DNA from: Calditenuis sp032249575
GTDB lineage: Archaea; Thermoproteota; Nitrososphaeria_A; Caldarchaeales; Calditenuaceae
Direction of reading: 5' to 3'
DNA: 5,757 bases
Assembly (NCBI GenBank): GCA_032249575.1
Contig: JAVVHL010000080.1
Coordinates: 1-5,757, forward strand
Under the pieces are notes generated by a model, which was given only the letters and a program-made list of their open reading frames with translations, searched no databases and was not told where the DNA came from. The translations under genes were made by a program, and so were the position numbers. Positions 5,612 to 5,757 of this stretch are shown here, piece after piece; position 1 is the stretch's first letter; the number at the start of each line of letters is the position of its first letter.

Positions 5612-5661
5612 CTTCTTGACCTCCTTCCCCTCATACTTTTCCGGTCAGGGACTTGGGTCAT
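5560..5661 (-). CDS. Possible 33-aa ORF overlapping the start of the HTH-LAGLIDADG gene
   Basis: An ATG at 5661, 6 bases after GGAGGTG (5674-5668), opens 33 very basic codons (MTQVPDRKSMRGRRSRR and on) and stops with TAA at 5560-5562, 52 bases inside the HTH-LAGLIDADG gene in another frame. The ribosome site is as good as any in the window. The peptide resembles no family I know, and its second half is simply the endonuclease sequence out of frame. It may be an upstream ORF controlling translation, or the head of a gene that lost its frame. Confidence 0.3.
   Translation of the reverse strand: MTQVPDRKSMRGRRSRRWTTSRREGKSHPESFG
5619..5624 (-). promoter_or_regulatory. Strong Shine-Dalgarno of the HTH-LAGLIDADG gene
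   Basis: GGAGGT lies 7 bases before the ATG at 5611. The first genes of other units here lack such a site, so this suggests translation from within a longer transcript that begins to the right. Confidence 0.7.
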
Positions 5662-5666
5662 GCTTT

Positions 5667-5757
5667 TCACCTCCTAAACCCCTCCCTTGGACCCTCCACC
5701 GGCTCCCATGGGATCGGGCCAGGGTCGGGACGGGAGGGAACCCTGAGACCTCCAAAG
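5667..5757 (-). CDS. Possible 3' end of a gene entering from the right edge
   Basis: The frame ending at TGA 5667-5669 is open to the edge and reads FGGLRVPSRPDPGPIPWEP, then VEGPREGFRR. Its last codons contain the Shine-Dalgarno for the ATG at 5661, which is how tightly packed operons usually look. However, all three minus-strand frames are open here because the stretch is GC-rich. A second frame ends at TAG 5674-5676. The coding frame, and whether it codes at all, cannot be decided from 91 bases. Confidence 0.25.
   Translation of the reverse strand, partial: FGGLRVPSRPDPGPIPWEPVEGPREGFRR
5690..5726. repeat. Nearly concentric inverted repeats
   Basis: GACCCT (5690-5695) and AGGGTC (5721-5726) are exact inverted copies. 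Inside them GGC (5701-5703) faces GCC (5718-5720), and TCCCATGGGA (5704-5713) is a perfect 10-bp palindrome with nearly the same centre. This could be an operator, a structured RNA or part of a GC-rich coding end. Confidence 0.35.

Noticed and set aside
1..5757. CRISPR array, insertion sequence or replication origin
   Set aside because: No regularly spaced repeats, no transposase, no terminal inverted repeats and no origin-type repeat cluster were seen.

Overview
The window looks like chromosomal DNA of a hyperthermophilic or thermophilic archaeon, probably of the Thermoproteota/Korarchaeota side of the tree. The reasons are: TATA-like boxes sit about 26 bases upstream of start codons (leaderless transcripts), GTG and possibly TTG starts occur, AGG/AGA dominate the arginine codons, an ammonia-dependent NAD+ synthase of archaeal type is present, the tRNA gene carries no encoded CCA, and there is a LAGLIDADG protein of archaeal style. 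The lineage is an inference; there is no rRNA gene to settle it.

Layout. Positions 1-338 (minus) hold most of a small retropepsin-like protein whose reading frame is broken near 210. A possible 36-codon leader ORF (322-432, minus) overlaps its start and carries a near-perfect leaderless promoter. Across a 233-base divergent spacer, 666-2712 (plus) is a two-gene unit: an ABC-3 type metal permease (ZnuB/MntB family) and, 4 bases later, a secreted or membrane-anchored protein built of beta-sandwich repeats. This unit meets nadE (2716-3570, minus) tail to tail with only 3 bases between stop codons. nadE is divergent from a CoxG-like SRPBCC protein (3712-4158, plus), which is convergent with a tRNA-Arg(UCG) gene (4314-4387, minus) that has its own TATA box.

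From about 4430 to 5660 the base composition drops. A hand count gives 25 G+C in 60 at 4801-4860 against 39 in 60 at 2101-2160. This stretch holds a 40-codon remnant that resembles the start of a ribbon-helix-helix antitoxin (4515-4637, minus) and a free-standing HTH-LAGLIDADG protein (4733-5611, minus). The latter has a strong Shine-Dalgarno sequence and is preceded by a second strong Shine-Dalgarno site with its own short ORF. It is the best candidate for horizontally acquired DNA here. The right end (5667-5757) is again GC-rich, open in all three minus-strand frames, and has nearly concentric inverted repeats.

How the genes work together. nadE and tRNA-Arg are housekeeping genes. The permease needs an ATPase and a binding protein that are not in the window. 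No complete novel system is demonstrated. The items most worth following are the frameshifted retropepsin with its overlapping leader ORF, the HTH-LAGLIDADG gene with its upstream ORF, and the antitoxin-like remnant beside them.
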